Of a stretch of 59,123 bases of DNA, positions 1 to 9,624 are shown piece by piece. Location: positions 6,147-65,269 of the IMG/VR virus record IMGVR_UViG_3300032182_000379; one strand, given 5' to 3'. The notes below the pieces were generated by a model. It worked only from the letters and a program-made list of their open reading frames with translations, did not search any database and was not told the DNA's origin. The stretch's first letter is position 1, and each line of letters begins with the position of its first letter. This DNA is from a virus. The position numbers and the translations under genes were made by a program.

Positions 1-333
1 GGTGTCGTTTTTGATCCAGTAGAACCCTGTAGATGCACTTGGATTCTGCTGTAAAATTGCTGCAGCACTTACAGCGGGACTAAGTTCACTGGAACCATCT
101 CCACTTTGAGTGATACCAGCATTAGACCAAGCGGAACCATTCCAAACCTTAATGGATTTGGTAGTGGAATCATATACCAACTCTCCCTCTGTACCTGATC
201 CAGGAAGATTTCCAGTTGTATATACTGGCAACCTAAGGTCACCATCAATCTCAAGTGTGTGACCAGAGGGAACCCTTACAGTATTGCTATATGTAGAGAT
301 CCCCTCAATATCATGAACTTTAATTGTACTCAT
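1..333 (-). CDS. Fibre-like structural protein, partial (3' end outside window)
   Basis: The ATG at 333-331 opens a frame that runs off the left edge after 111 residues. The start MSTIKVHDIEG is followed by a beta-rich stretch with VYDSTTKSIKVWNGSAW, a phrase typical of marine phage fibre proteins. Near the edge, AAAILQQNPSASTGFYWIKND resembles the entry to a fibrinogen-like C-terminal domain (NP-S-G-x-YWI), which would be a binding domain. It starts 3 nt after the stop of the 2899-aa fibre gene, and a late-type box TATAAATA lies in that gene's tail. The virion role is inferred; the fibrinogen-like domain cannot be confirmed because only its first residues are visible. Confidence 0.8.
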   Translation of the reverse strand, partial: MSTIKVHDIEGISTYSNTVRVPSGHTLEIDGDLRLPVYTTGNLPGSGTEGELVYDSTTKSIKVWNGSAWSNAGITQSGDGSSELSPAVSAAAILQQNPSASTGFYWIKNDT

Positions 334-336
334 AAC

Positions 337-3300
337 TTATACGATGCTCCAGGTACCGCCGCTACTAATTGTGATCGTAGTACCATTATTTATAGTGATA
401 GGTCCAGCGGACATGCAGTTGTCCGAAGCAGCAACCGTAATGCTCTCAGCAACCGTCTGGCGGTTACGCTTAAAGACGCCGTAGGTGTCAATATACTGCT
501 TATCTCCAGATGCTCTCAAGACAGTTGTCTTCTGACCGCTAGAGAGTGATTCAGTTGAATCGATGTTAAGACCGCTGCTACCACGAACGCTAATTCTATA
601 TGATGTTTGCCCACTAGCATCTCCGTGGAAGTTCCACTGACCAGTGCTGTTCATTCTAGCTTTGCTATTTCCTCCAATCTGGAAGTAGATGTCATCAGCA
701 GCAGAAAGACCAGTGTAACTGTTACTAGCGAAGTAGAATCTTCTAACTCCATCAGTGGAATTGATGCTAGTGTTAGTCGAACCACCGAGGTATGGAAGAC
801 TCAGTGCAGTGTAACCTTGGAGTCTAGCAGCGTTCAGGTTTGTACATTCTGTTGTGGAAGTAACGATGATTGGAGCAGTACCAGTTGCAACAGTAGAATT
901 AAATTGATTGTTTGTGCGAATGGATCCCTTCACATCCAGTTTTTCACCAGGAGTTCCACTACCAAAGTTGCCAATTCCGACGTTACCACTACGGGCAATT
1001 CTCATGGACTCAAAGAAGTCACCAGAACCATCAGTTCCTTGAGTGTAGAAGGTGAGACCAACATAATCACCGTCAGTGTTTTCTGCAACTGCAGAAATCA
1101 TCGCTCTTCTACGAGATCCAGACTTCCATACAAGAGAACCATAGGTTTCACCAACGGTAAATCCAGGCAAATCAATCAACATCGCCTCAGTGCCAGTCTG
1201 AGTCATCGATGCACTACCATCACCATCGTTGGTGGCACTACCAGATTGTATGTGGAGATACGTTAATGGATTGCTTACTCCAATACCCAAACGAGCACTA
1301 CGGAAGTAAACGTTGTTGTAACTTAAGTAACTACCATTCCATCCGAATGAATTAGAATCGTTACCAAATTGGATGAAACCATTTGCAGAAGCTTGTTTTC
1401 CTTTAATGCCAAGAACGTTTGTTCCTTGCTTGTCAAGTGTAATACCATTAGTGTCACCGAGACTCAGAGTAGAAGAGTTGTTGGTAAACACTCCGTTGGT
1501 GCTAGTTAACTGCTGAACAGTTAATTCACCAGAAGTTCCTCTTTTTGCAATTGTACTAGCGGTCGCAGCGGTAGCAGGTTCAGCACCCTGTAAATAGCGA
1601 GCATCCAACTGAGAAGATGCACCGTCGTTACCAGCGTGCCATACGGTATTACCATTAATGGTTACATCACCAGCATTGATTCTGAGTGTACCTTGACCGT
1701 TAGTGGCAGTACCACCAGAAACTCTCAACTGAACGTCATAGTCTCCTGCCGAACCACTGGAGCGGAAATCTAAGGTTGGAACGCTAGATACACTAGATTT
1801 ACCAAGTTCAATTCCAGCACCGCCAGCATTATCGTTGACTGCAAAGATTTGAGCAGCGGAGGTTGTCAGGTGGCGAGCCTGTCCAACTGTCCATTTAGAT
1901 CCTGGATTTGGACCCACGACATAAATGTCTTTAGAAGTAGCATTTCCAGTAAAGGTAATTGTACCTCTAAGAAGACTATAAATCGCCCCAGTATTATCTG
2001 TACCTTCATCAATATTACCTGCACCTGTAAAGGTAGTGAAACTACCAATATTGTTGGTTGCTCCAGAATCGGAATATAATGTATAAGTTGTGCCAGAAGT
2101 AATATTACCACCAGAGTTGACAGTTACGTGATAACCTGGAATATACAGTTCATATGCATCGCCATCAGCAGCGACGTAGAAATTCTCAAAGACGTACTTA
2201 TCAGTACCAAGAACTTCTGGGAGAGCGTCGTGTGTTAGTTCACTTGTATAAGAATCCTTAGTAAGTGGAATATTAACTAAGTTTCTTGCGGTCTGATACC
2301 AGAGTCCTTGCTGACCGTCAAGGACATCAGCATCCAATCCAGATGAAGCGCCGTCATTAGCGTCGGACCAGATCTTCGCCCAGTTACCGTAAGTGGAATT
2401 GACTCCACCTGCTCCGTTTGCATTACCTCTAATATAGAGATTGTTGTTATCAGTAAATCCAAGTTGAGTTACTGCACCTGGAGTTGTGCTTCTACGGTAT
2501 GTGAGAACACCGTTAGTTGTTCCACCATCAGTAAGAGAGTTTGCACTGTTATTTCTTAGATGCAACTGCAATCCATCCGTAGCGCCAGATGGAGATGGAC
2601 TGGAGGTTACTGATACAGTGTTGACGTTTACAGTGTCGGTGTTTGATGCCGTGCCCTGAATATTAATATTGTATGTTGCAGAATTGCTCAAACGTGCTGG
2701 ATCAATCGTTCCAGTCAGCAATGCTGCATTGTGGAAGTCCGCACCCTCTTCATTATCCAGTCTGTCGGCATGAAGTTTAGATCCAGAACCCTGATCGATA
2801 GAAACTTCACCATTATTGGTGATGACAAATCCACCTTCAGTTTGGTTAGCAAGTGCCTGGTTAGCAACGTCCTTACGGAACTTAAAGACACCGTAGTTAC
2901 CATAAACGCTAGTATTTGAGGTGAGACTATCACCTTTCTTAATATCAATGTTAACGTTACCAAAGACACGATTAATTGTACCTTTGACTGCAGTTAAAGA
3001 TGCACTAGAACCACCACCAAGTTCGGATGGAATTGTAACAGCAAAATCTCCAGTATATCCAGTACCAGAGTCAACAACACTAGCAGATGTAATTACACCA
3101 CCACTAACGATATAAGTTGCTCTCGCTACTCTGTCATCACTAACAGCGATATTACCACCCGCCAGCGGAATACTCTGATATGTACCATCAGTATATCCAC
3201 TTCCACCACTAACAATGGTGATGCTTTCGATGTAAGAACTATCTGTTACCGACGCGGACATTACAAGCGCGTCAGATGTAGATGGTTTGATGGACTGTAC

Positions 3301-6300
3301 TGCATACTCCCAAGAGGAGTCTCCTCTCAAGAAGGTGGAGGAGTTAGCAGTACCTCTGTTTGCAAGTCTATCGGTATCGATTGTACCAGAAACGATATTG
3401 TTTGCATCAATATTGGTCGATGTTAACTGAGTCCAGTTAGCAGCGTTAGATGCGGATGTATTGACTTCTCTACTGAGGTCAATAATTCTCTTTCTGTTAA
3501 CGTTACCTGTGGTGGATGCGCTAGTAGAAGCAGTTACTTCATACTCATTAGCGTTGTTGACAACCGAAACTGTGTAATAAGAATCTGCAGCAGTTCCAGA
3601 AGTGAAGTCAAGATATACAATGCTACTTGCGGTTACACCGTGATTAGTCTCGGTGATTGTAATTGTCGTGCCAGTCTGGGAGTATGTGCCAGATCCGACT
3701 GTCGTGAGAGAATTGTCAAGGATGAAGTCACCAGCGTCAAACTTGATATTGTTTGCAAGATCAACATCAAGTCTACCTTCAATCTGAGCAGCAAGAGAAC
3801 CAGTAGTTCCAGGAGAAGCATCGAGAGTTGCTGTTGGTTGATTGTAATATCCTTTACCTGCGTTTGTAACGGTAACTGCAGTTACAACACCCTGATTGAT
3901 GGTTGCTGTTGCAGTTGCTTGTACACCATTAACAGTATCGTCTGGAGCACTAATCGTTACACCTGGATTTGATACATATCCAGAACCACCGTTAGTAATA
4001 TTGATTGCAAATACTCTACCATCGTTATATGCAGTTACAACACCACGAGCAGTTGTGGAACTGCCTTCAATAATGTCATTAGTGTTGAAAACATATCCAC
4101 TATTAGGTGTGAACGCAAGGAATTGACTCTCAAGATCATTCTCAAGGATGTAAGATACTGCTAAACCTTGAGTTGTGAAGATTTGAGTACCAGTTCCTTG
4201 AGTTGTGAGGTCAATCGCTGTTCCGAGAGTTGCATTTGCTGCTGATACTGCCAACTTAATAGTGTCAGCATCAACACGAATTACATAATAAGTATTGTTA
4301 TTAGCGAGTCCGCCAATAGCACCAGTGCCCTGAGTATAAACTAAACCGTCTTCAGTAGAGAGACCATGACCAACAATGGTGATCTCTTCTGTGCTTGTAT
4401 TGACAGATGAAGGTGCAACGTTGAACGTTGTAGATGTTGTCTCAATTGCAATGTCACCTGCGTTAGCATCTTCAATTGCAAGTCTCTCAGTTGTATTTGA
4501 AACAGAAGTAACTTGAACTGGGCGAAGAGCAGGTAACTGGTCAATGTTAATCTTACCAGTTGCAGTTAATTGAACCAGAGCAGATGGAACTGCGTTTGTG
4601 GAGAATGGTTGGTTCAGGTATGGACCAAGGTTGTTGGAGATGTAGTCCTTAACCGCTGCCTGAGTTGGAAGGATAGAGTCACTTGCAAATGCACCACCAA
4701 GGTTATCATCAGCAGAGAAACCAGTAATAGTGATGTTACCACCAGTGATCTTAATCGATGTCAGTTCGGAAATTGCAACCGTACCAACAAAACTGATAGC
4801 ACCAGTTCTGTTGAAGATAGTAACAAAGTTACCTACCTTAAAGTCACCAAACTCGTTAGTACCTGAGGTATAAACCTGACCAAAAGATTCTTCTGCTGCT
4901 TCAAATGCAGTTCCTCTACCAACACCACCGTTCTGTGGAAGAGCAGCATAGGTGTTACCAGAACCAGAGTATTCCCAAGTGTGGGAAGAAGAGTTAACGA
5001 CAGATGGTCTGTGGAACCTAATTGTCTCATTAACGAGGTTACTTAAGTTACCAAGAGCATAGCTGTACTGAGTCGATGTAGCAGTCTCAGTTACATCGAG
5101 AGATGTATTGGTGGTAATCTTTGCAGTAATAGCACTACCAGGAGTACCAGAGATTACCTCTGTTTCTAAGATGATAAATTCAATTGCCGTGTTGGTATTT
5201 GTAAAACCATCGATCTTAATAATATAGTCTTCAACTGGAATATTTGTAAGAGAAGTTCCACTTACGGTTAATTCTTGTCTTCCAGTTGGAGTTCCATTTC
5301 CATCTACTTCATCAACAACGTTAGTGATAGTACCAACGTCGAATGTATAAGCTTCGGAACGGAAACCAGTTGCTCTCAGAGCGTATGTACCGAAGTTAGA
5401 TGCAGAGTTGGTTACAGAGGCATATCCACCAGACTGACAAAGAATACCATCTTGGCAGAAGATAGCGAACACAGAAACTAACTGTGTATAACCATCATTT
5501 AAGATATTGTATGCAGTACCACCGAAGGAAATAATCGTGAATGCCGAAGCAACCATCGACTTACCTTGTGGATCAAACTGAGCAACAGTTTGACCTTGTG
5601 CATTTTGTTTTAATCCAGGACGAGGTACGTTTGGTGTAGCAACCTTAGCACCGTCAACTTCACAACCAGAACCACCTGAGAATGAAATCAGAGAAGAGTT
5701 TTGAATGTATGGGGATGCTTCGATAACTGGAAGATCCAGGAATACATTAAACAGTGGGAAGGTATACAGAGAGGAATTCTGCTCTGTAATCATAGTTTCT
5801 GGATTTGTTGTAGTTCCAGAATAAACTGCACCAGTATTCAGAACACTATCTACAATTCCAAAGAGCGTATTGACACTAGAGACAACGTTTGCACATTCGG
5901 GAGAACTTGAATCAATCGTCACAGAACCGTTAGAAACGGGTGTGAGGGAAGAATACGTGCCAGATACTAAATCGCTTCTCAGAGCGGCAATACAGAGGGT
6001 CTCAGCTTCACTATAGACTCTTCTAGACTCAGTTACATATCCAGTGACATGAGCAATGCTGGAATTCTGGATATATTTGTTTGCTGCCTCAACAGTTTTG
6101 GAGTTACCGCCATAGCGAAGGTCATATTGAACTGCTCTGAGAACATGCAGAACATCATCAAGACAGTTCTGATCTCCACCAGGAACAGTAAAGGAAAGTG
6201 CATTCTTAGCAATTCCGAGTGCCTCTTCTGCAATAAAGGATTGGTTGACTCTGATTGCTTCTGCTGCGTCTCTGTATCTGTGAGTGAAAGTTGTCTTTGT

Positions 6301-9036
6301 GAACCCAAATGGAGAGTTCATCAAAGAAGCGAGCAAGTAGTTCGATGCGGAAATACTTGTCTGGTCTCCAGATGGATTGAGAGCAGTAGCGAATACTGAA
6401 TATGTACCTCTAACTACATATTCGATAGAATATCCATCAGCACGCTCAATTCTATGAGTGACGTACTTTCTACCGTTGAGGTCTCCGAGGTTGTCATTAA
6501 CTACGCAAGTACCACTTCTGGTTGCCGAATCTGGTGCCTTGAGGAGAAAAATAATTGTATTTGAAGACGAATTGTAGTCAGCAACACCAATACCGAGAGC
6601 AGTATTAGCAGGAAGAGTTCCAACGCTGCCTGTTTGAGTAAACGATGTAATGTGATAACTCTTGGTTGTTGCACCACCAGTCGAAAACGCAACGTTAATA
6701 CCAGCATCACCTAAGCTGGTAAGATTGCCCCAAATTGCTGCACCCTCAGTAGATCCGACATTAGATACAGTGACAGTGATCTCTGATCCTGTTTGTGTAT
6801 ATGAAGTGGTAGCAGATCCACCAAAATCAATTGGACTATATTGGAATCCATATAGATTGACTTCCTGACCTACTTCATAGTCATGATAATCTGTAGTGCC
6901 AAGAGCAATCTTGGGACCATTGTAAGTCTGCTGTGTAGTAAGTGAAGTATCTACAGTCAGAACTGAAAGAAGTTTCGATGCAACTTCAAATCTTTGGTAA
7001 CCAGTTCCACTAGAAGTAATATCAACAATGATTGGATCGTCTGCACCAGAAGCATTCTTTCTGACTGCGTTTGCCTGAGTTGCAGCAAGTTTGATGTGAT
7101 GACTATCAACTACATATGCAAAATACTGAGTGTTGTTGGAGAGATTTCCAATGCCACCCATTACATCGGATCTGTAGTAGAGACCATCTCCACTTGCTAA
7201 TCCATGTCTTTCGATATAGATTTCATCCGTCTCTGGTTGAATCTTACTTGTAGTTAAGGTGTGAGTTCCACTTTGAGTTCCTACAGTAATATCAAGGCGA
7301 CCCTGGGTCTGAGTAGTTGTTACTGCGTTTGTCCAAGTGTCATAAAGTTCGATGGTATTTGCATCGATGACTCTTGCGTAGTGATTTGTATCATTAACGA
7401 TACCTGGAATACCACCAGTGGTTCCACCATCATCATAATGGACAGATGCACCTGTGTAGAGTAGGTGATTTGTAACAGTAAGTCTGTCGGTTGTTGCATC
7501 AGCAGTGGTGAAGCTCAGAGTTTCAGACTCAGAGTTAACCGTGTGCTGATAAATTTGGTTGGAAATAACTTCCAACTCAGGTCTGATAGATTCTCTATCG
7601 GAAACACCAAAGTTAGGAGATACTGGTGGACTGTTTGGATTATCTTGGATTGCTCCTAAAGTTGCATCATAATATACAGTTTCACCCAAGTTGAAGACAT
7701 CATCTTCACCAGAAGTCACGAGAATATTGACCGTACCTGTAGAGTATGGCGAAACCTGAGGACCAGTGAAGGTTACTGACTGAACTGTACCTTCGGTACC
7801 AGATCCATCACCTCTAACTGCATATCCAACAACTAAATCGCTGTTTGTTCCAGTATTACTATTAAATGTAATAGTAAAGATGTTTTGACCCCTAAACTTC
7901 TCTCCAGGTTGACCTGGGATTTGTTCTACCTCTGGTTCATAGTAAAGTCTTTGCTTATCGTCAAAGACGAATGCAAACTTCCAAGTACCAATAACAGAAC
8001 TTTGGGGATCGCTAGCATTTTGGAGTTTATCTCTAAATACAACTCCGTTTACATAAGTTTCGTTAGATGCCTTGATCATGTGGCGATCAAGGTTGATTGG
8101 TCTTACTACAACTCTACGAAGGTTATCACCAATCAGAGAACAGTTTCTTGGGAGAGTGATTGGGTTATCTTCTAAGTATTCACCACCAGAAACGATGATG
8201 GATACATACTCGTCGTTTGGATCTGGAGTTGCTTTCTGCAATCCATATGCAATTTGAGCTGCTTTTTTGATCGTAGCAGTTGGTCTTGCTGCTGAACGAC
8301 CATCATTATCATCACTACCAATTGTAGAAGATACGTATACACGACCACCTGTGTCATTAGTGGCAACTTTATATACGAAATCTGTAGTTGCAATACGTCT
8401 AGACTGATCAGTTAGTTCTGGAGTATCTGCTGTTGGGTAAAATGTAGTACCGAATGTTGGACTCGTTACGTCAGAATCCAGATAATTAACTAAGTTTGGA
8501 GCACGAAGAACCAACGCTGGGTTGACAATAGTGCTAATATCCAGGTTGATAATTTGTGCAGTGTCAGAAATGATAGAACGATTTGTTCTGATCTGACCAT
8601 CAACATCAAGTTCATACTCGGGATCTACATTACCGATACCAACCCTGACATTATTGAGATTATCTTGCTTTACGATAATCGAAGACTTCTCGTTTGCTCC
8701 TGATCCAGAGCGGACATCAATAATGTCACTACCTTGGAGGACAAGAGATCTTCTTGGTTTATAGCTACACGTCTCCCCTGCTGTGATAGTGCCACTTGCA
8801 CTATCGGTTAGAGAAAAAGAGTCATCATCAATTCTGGTAATATCGTAATTACCATCGGTAGCACCACCACTGGTGAAGTCAATATAAATCTTTTCGTTAG
8901 TCTTAAGACCATGCCCAACCGAAACAACAGTTACGGTAGTACCAGATCTACTATAGGTCGCATTGGTCCAGGATCCTGTGGCGACTAAACCAGAACCTTC
9001 AATTCTCTGTTGATCAGAATTAAACTTGAGACTCAT
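337..9036 (-). CDS. Giant tail-fibre-like structural protein (2899 aa)
   Basis: The start is an ATG preceded by AGGAG 9 nt upstream. Visible modules: a TYSRSGTT beta module at about residues 24-95; a pectin-lyase-like start (GSDDNDGRSAARPTATI) near 225; HG-S-G-L beta modules; a helical module (SFIAEEALG, GGDQNCLDDVLHVL, YGGNSKTVEAANKY) at about 920-1075 that also occurs in the gp7-like protein; GSGY repeats; and fibre repeats of the type IWSDANDGAS/GLDADVLDG and VWHAGNDGASS near 2460. Two VGIG.....LDVKG segments lie near 2590 and 2690. The C-terminus SAGPITINNGTTITISSGG is a common end of marine phage fibres. There is no S74 chaperone. It probably forms part of the tail-fibre or adhesin apparatus. 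T4 fibre proteins are 1000-1300 aa, so this one is unusually long. Confidence 0.88.
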   Translation of the reverse strand: MSLKFNSDQQRIEGSGLVATGSWTNATYSRSGTTVTVVSVGHGLKTNEKIYIDFTSGGATDGNYDITRIDDDSFSLTDSASGTITAGETCSYKPRRSLVLQGSDIIDVRSGSGANEKSSIIVKQDNLNNVRVGIGNVDPEYELDVDGQIRTNRSIISDTAQIINLDISTIVNPALVLRAPNLVNYLDSDVTSPTFGTTFYPTADTPELTDQSRRIATTDFVYKVATNDTGGRVYVSSTIGSDDNDGRSAARPTATIKKAAQIAYGLQKATPDPNDEYVSIIVSGGEYLEDNPITLPRNCSLIGDNLRRVVVRPINLDRHMIKASNETYVNGVVFRDKLQNASDPQSSVIGTWKFAFVFDDKQRLYYEPEVEQIPGQPGEKFRGQNIFTITFNSNTGTNSDLVVGYAVRGDGSGTEGTVQSVTFTGPQVSPYSTGTVNILVTSGEDDVFNLGETVYYDATLGAIQDNPNSPPVSPNFGVSDRESIRPELEVISNQIYQHTVNSESETLSFTTADATTDRLTVTNHLLYTGASVHYDDGGTTGGIPGIVNDTNHYARVIDANTIELYDTWTNAVTTTQTQGRLDITVGTQSGTHTLTTSKIQPETDEIYIERHGLASGDGLYYRSDVMGGIGNLSNNTQYFAYVVDSHHIKLAATQANAVRKNASGADDPIIVDITSSGTGYQRFEVASKLLSVLTVDTSLTTQQTYNGPKIALGTTDYHDYEVGQEVNLYGFQYSPIDFGGSATTSYTQTGSEITVTVSNVGSTEGAAIWGNLTSLGDAGINVAFSTGGATTKSYHITSFTQTGSVGTLPANTALGIGVADYNSSSNTIIFLLKAPDSATRSGTCVVNDNLGDLNGRKYVTHRIERADGYSIEYVVRGTYSVFATALNPSGDQTSISASNYLLASLMNSPFGFTKTTFTHRYRDAAEAIRVNQSFIAEEALGIAKNALSFTVPGGDQNCLDDVLHVLRAVQYDLRYGGNSKTVEAANKYIQNSSIAHVTGYVTESRRVYSEAETLCIAALRSDLVSGTYSSLTPVSNGSVTIDSSSPECANVVSSVNTLFGIVDSVLNTGAVYSGTTTNPETMITEQNSSLYTFPLFNVFLDLPVIEASPYIQNSSLISFSGGSGCEVDGAKVATPNVPRPGLKQNAQGQTVAQFDPQGKSMVASAFTIISFGGTAYNILNDGYTQLVSVFAIFCQDGILCQSGGYASVTNSASNFGTYALRATGFRSEAYTFDVGTITNVVDEVDGNGTPTGRQELTVSGTSLTNIPVEDYIIKIDGFTNTNTAIEFIILETEVISGTPGSAITAKITTNTSLDVTETATSTQYSYALGNLSNLVNETIRFHRPSVVNSSSHTWEYSGSGNTYAALPQNGGVGRGTAFEAAEESFGQVYTSGTNEFGDFKVGNFVTIFNRTGAISFVGTVAISELTSIKITGGNITITGFSADDNLGGAFASDSILPTQAAVKDYISNNLGPYLNQPFSTNAVPSALVQLTATGKINIDQLPALRPVQVTSVSNTTERLAIEDANAGDIAIETTSTTFNVAPSSVNTSTEEITIVGHGLSTEDGLVYTQGTGAIGGLANNNTYYVIRVDADTIKLAVSAANATLGTAIDLTTQGTGTQIFTTQGLAVSYILENDLESQFLAFTPNSGYVFNTNDIIEGSSTTARGVVTAYNDGRVFAINITNGGSGYVSNPGVTISAPDDTVNGVQATATATINQGVVTAVTVTNAGKGYYNQPTATLDASPGTTGSLAAQIEGRLDVDLANNIKFDAGDFILDNSLTTVGSGTYSQTGTTITITETNHGVTASSIVYLDFTSGTAADSYYTVSVVNNANEYEVTASTSASTTGNVNRKRIIDLSREVNTSASNAANWTQLTSTNIDANNIVSGTIDTDRLANRGTANSSTFLRGDSSWEYAVQSIKPSTSDALVMSASVTDSSYIESITIVSGGSGYTDGTYQSIPLAGGNIAVSDDRVARATYIVSGGVITSASVVDSGTGYTGDFAVTIPSELGGGSSASLTAVKGTINRVFGNVNIDIKKGDSLTSNTSVYGNYGVFKFRKDVANQALANQTEGGFVITNNGEVSIDQGSGSKLHADRLDNEEGADFHNAALLTGTIDPARLSNSATYNINIQGTASNTDTVNVNTVSVTSSPSPSGATDGLQLHLRNNSANSLTDGGTTNGVLTYRRSTTPGAVTQLGFTDNNNLYIRGNANGAGGVNSTYGNWAKIWSDANDGASSGLDADVLDGQQGLWYQTARNLVNIPLTKDSYTSELTHDALPEVLGTDKYVFENFYVAADGDAYELYIPGYHVTVNSGGNITSGTTYTLYSDSGATNNIGSFTTFTGAGNIDEGTDNTGAIYSLLRGTITFTGNATSKDIYVVGPNPGSKWTVGQARHLTTSAAQIFAVNDNAGGAGIELGKSSVSSVPTLDFRSSGSAGDYDVQLRVSGGTATNGQGTLRINAGDVTINGNTVWHAGNDGASSQLDARYLQGAEPATAATASTIAKRGTSGELTVQQLTSTNGVFTNNSSTLSLGDTNGITLDKQGTNVLGIKGKQASANGFIQFGNDSNSFGWNGSYLSYNNVYFRSARLGIGVSNPLTYLHIQSGSATNDGDGSASMTQTGTEAMLIDLPGFTVGETYGSLVWKSGSRRRAMISAVAENTDGDYVGLTFYTQGTDGSGDFFESMRIARSGNVGIGNFGSGTPGEKLDVKGSIRTNNQFNSTVATGTAPIIVTSTTECTNLNAARLQGYTALSLPYLGGSTNTSINSTDGVRRFYFASNSYTGLSAADDIYFQIGGNSKARMNSTGQWNFHGDASGQTSYRISVRGSSGLNIDSTESLSSGQKTTVLRASGDKQYIDTYGVFKRNRQTVAESITVAASDNCMSAGPITINNGTTITISSGGTWSIV
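387..394 (-). promoter_or_regulatory. Late promoter box TATAAATA upstream of the leftmost gene
   Basis: A perfect T4 late box TATAAATA on the minus strand, about 53 nt before the ATG at 333, inside the last codons of the 2899-aa gene. T4-like cyanophages use NATAAATA as their late promoter. Confidence 0.5.
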
Positions 9037-9062
9037 TTATGTGTGCTCCTATTCTCCGAATC

Positions 9063-9596
9063 CTAAGATACGACTGTGATTTCTAATACTCCAACCCACT
9101 TTACAGTGGAGGATGATGTAACGGATTCAACTTCAAATGTAAAGTATGCATCACTACCAATCTTGAATGGGTCTGGAGTTACACTCCAGGACTCTTGTCC
9201 AGGTGGATTTGATCTAATCACGTTTTCATATTGGGATGCTACAGTAGCATTTCCACTGCCGTCAGTAGTAACAATTACTTCATACTGAGAGGCATATACA
9301 TATGTATTTGTAGTTGTTTCTTGCCCAAAAATTCTTGCAGTAATAAAAGATACACTGTTATCTACTAACGGCGCTGAATTTGCTGCAAGGGCATTTGATC
9401 CATCTAAAGTTAACTGTTGCGTATTATTTGACGCATCAGTCTGCCTTTTCATAATATAAACGTCCTTATTAGCGTCAGAAAACTGATCGCTAACCATGTG
9501 CATAGCAGAAATGTTCTTCAGAGCGTTCGCAGTGTTGAGAACTTCTGTGGAACCTACTGCATAGCCACCAATAGACGAGAAATTATTAATTGGCAT
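9063..9596 (-). CDS. Structural protein of unknown role (177 aa)
   Basis: The ATG is followed by PINNFSSIGGYAVGS; the protein is mostly beta-type, with SDANKDVYIMKRQTDASNN and a C-terminal strand-rich part ending VKWVGVLEITVVS. It lies between two giant fibre genes, 26 nt upstream of the 2899-aa gene, and has its own late box TATAAATA 20 nt before the start. That suggests a virion protein made late, perhaps a fibre connector or a small fibre-associated protein. I do not recognise a named family. Confidence 0.8.
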   Translation of the reverse strand: MPINNFSSIGGYAVGSTEVLNTANALKNISAMHMVSDQFSDANKDVYIMKRQTDASNNTQQLTLDGSNALAANSAPLVDNSVSFITARIFGQETTTNTYVYASQYEVIVTTDGSGNATVASQYENVIRSNPPGQESWSVTPDPFKIGSDAYFTFEVESVTSSSTVKWVGVLEITVVS

Positions 9597-9616
9597 GACT
9601 TTAGATTACCTTAGGT

Positions 9617-9624
9617 TATTTATA
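9617..9624 (-). promoter_or_regulatory. Late promoter box TATAAATA for the 177-aa gene
   Basis: TATAAATA lies 20 nt before the ATG at 9596. It overlaps the stop region of the upstream 2384-aa gene. Perfect match to the T4 late box. Confidence 0.65.

Noticed and set aside
337-9036. Search for an S74-type self-cleaving chaperone at fibre C-termini
   Set aside because: The C-termini end in short beta motifs (SGGTWSIV, DGGTF, DIWYKY); no S74 catalytic pattern seen.
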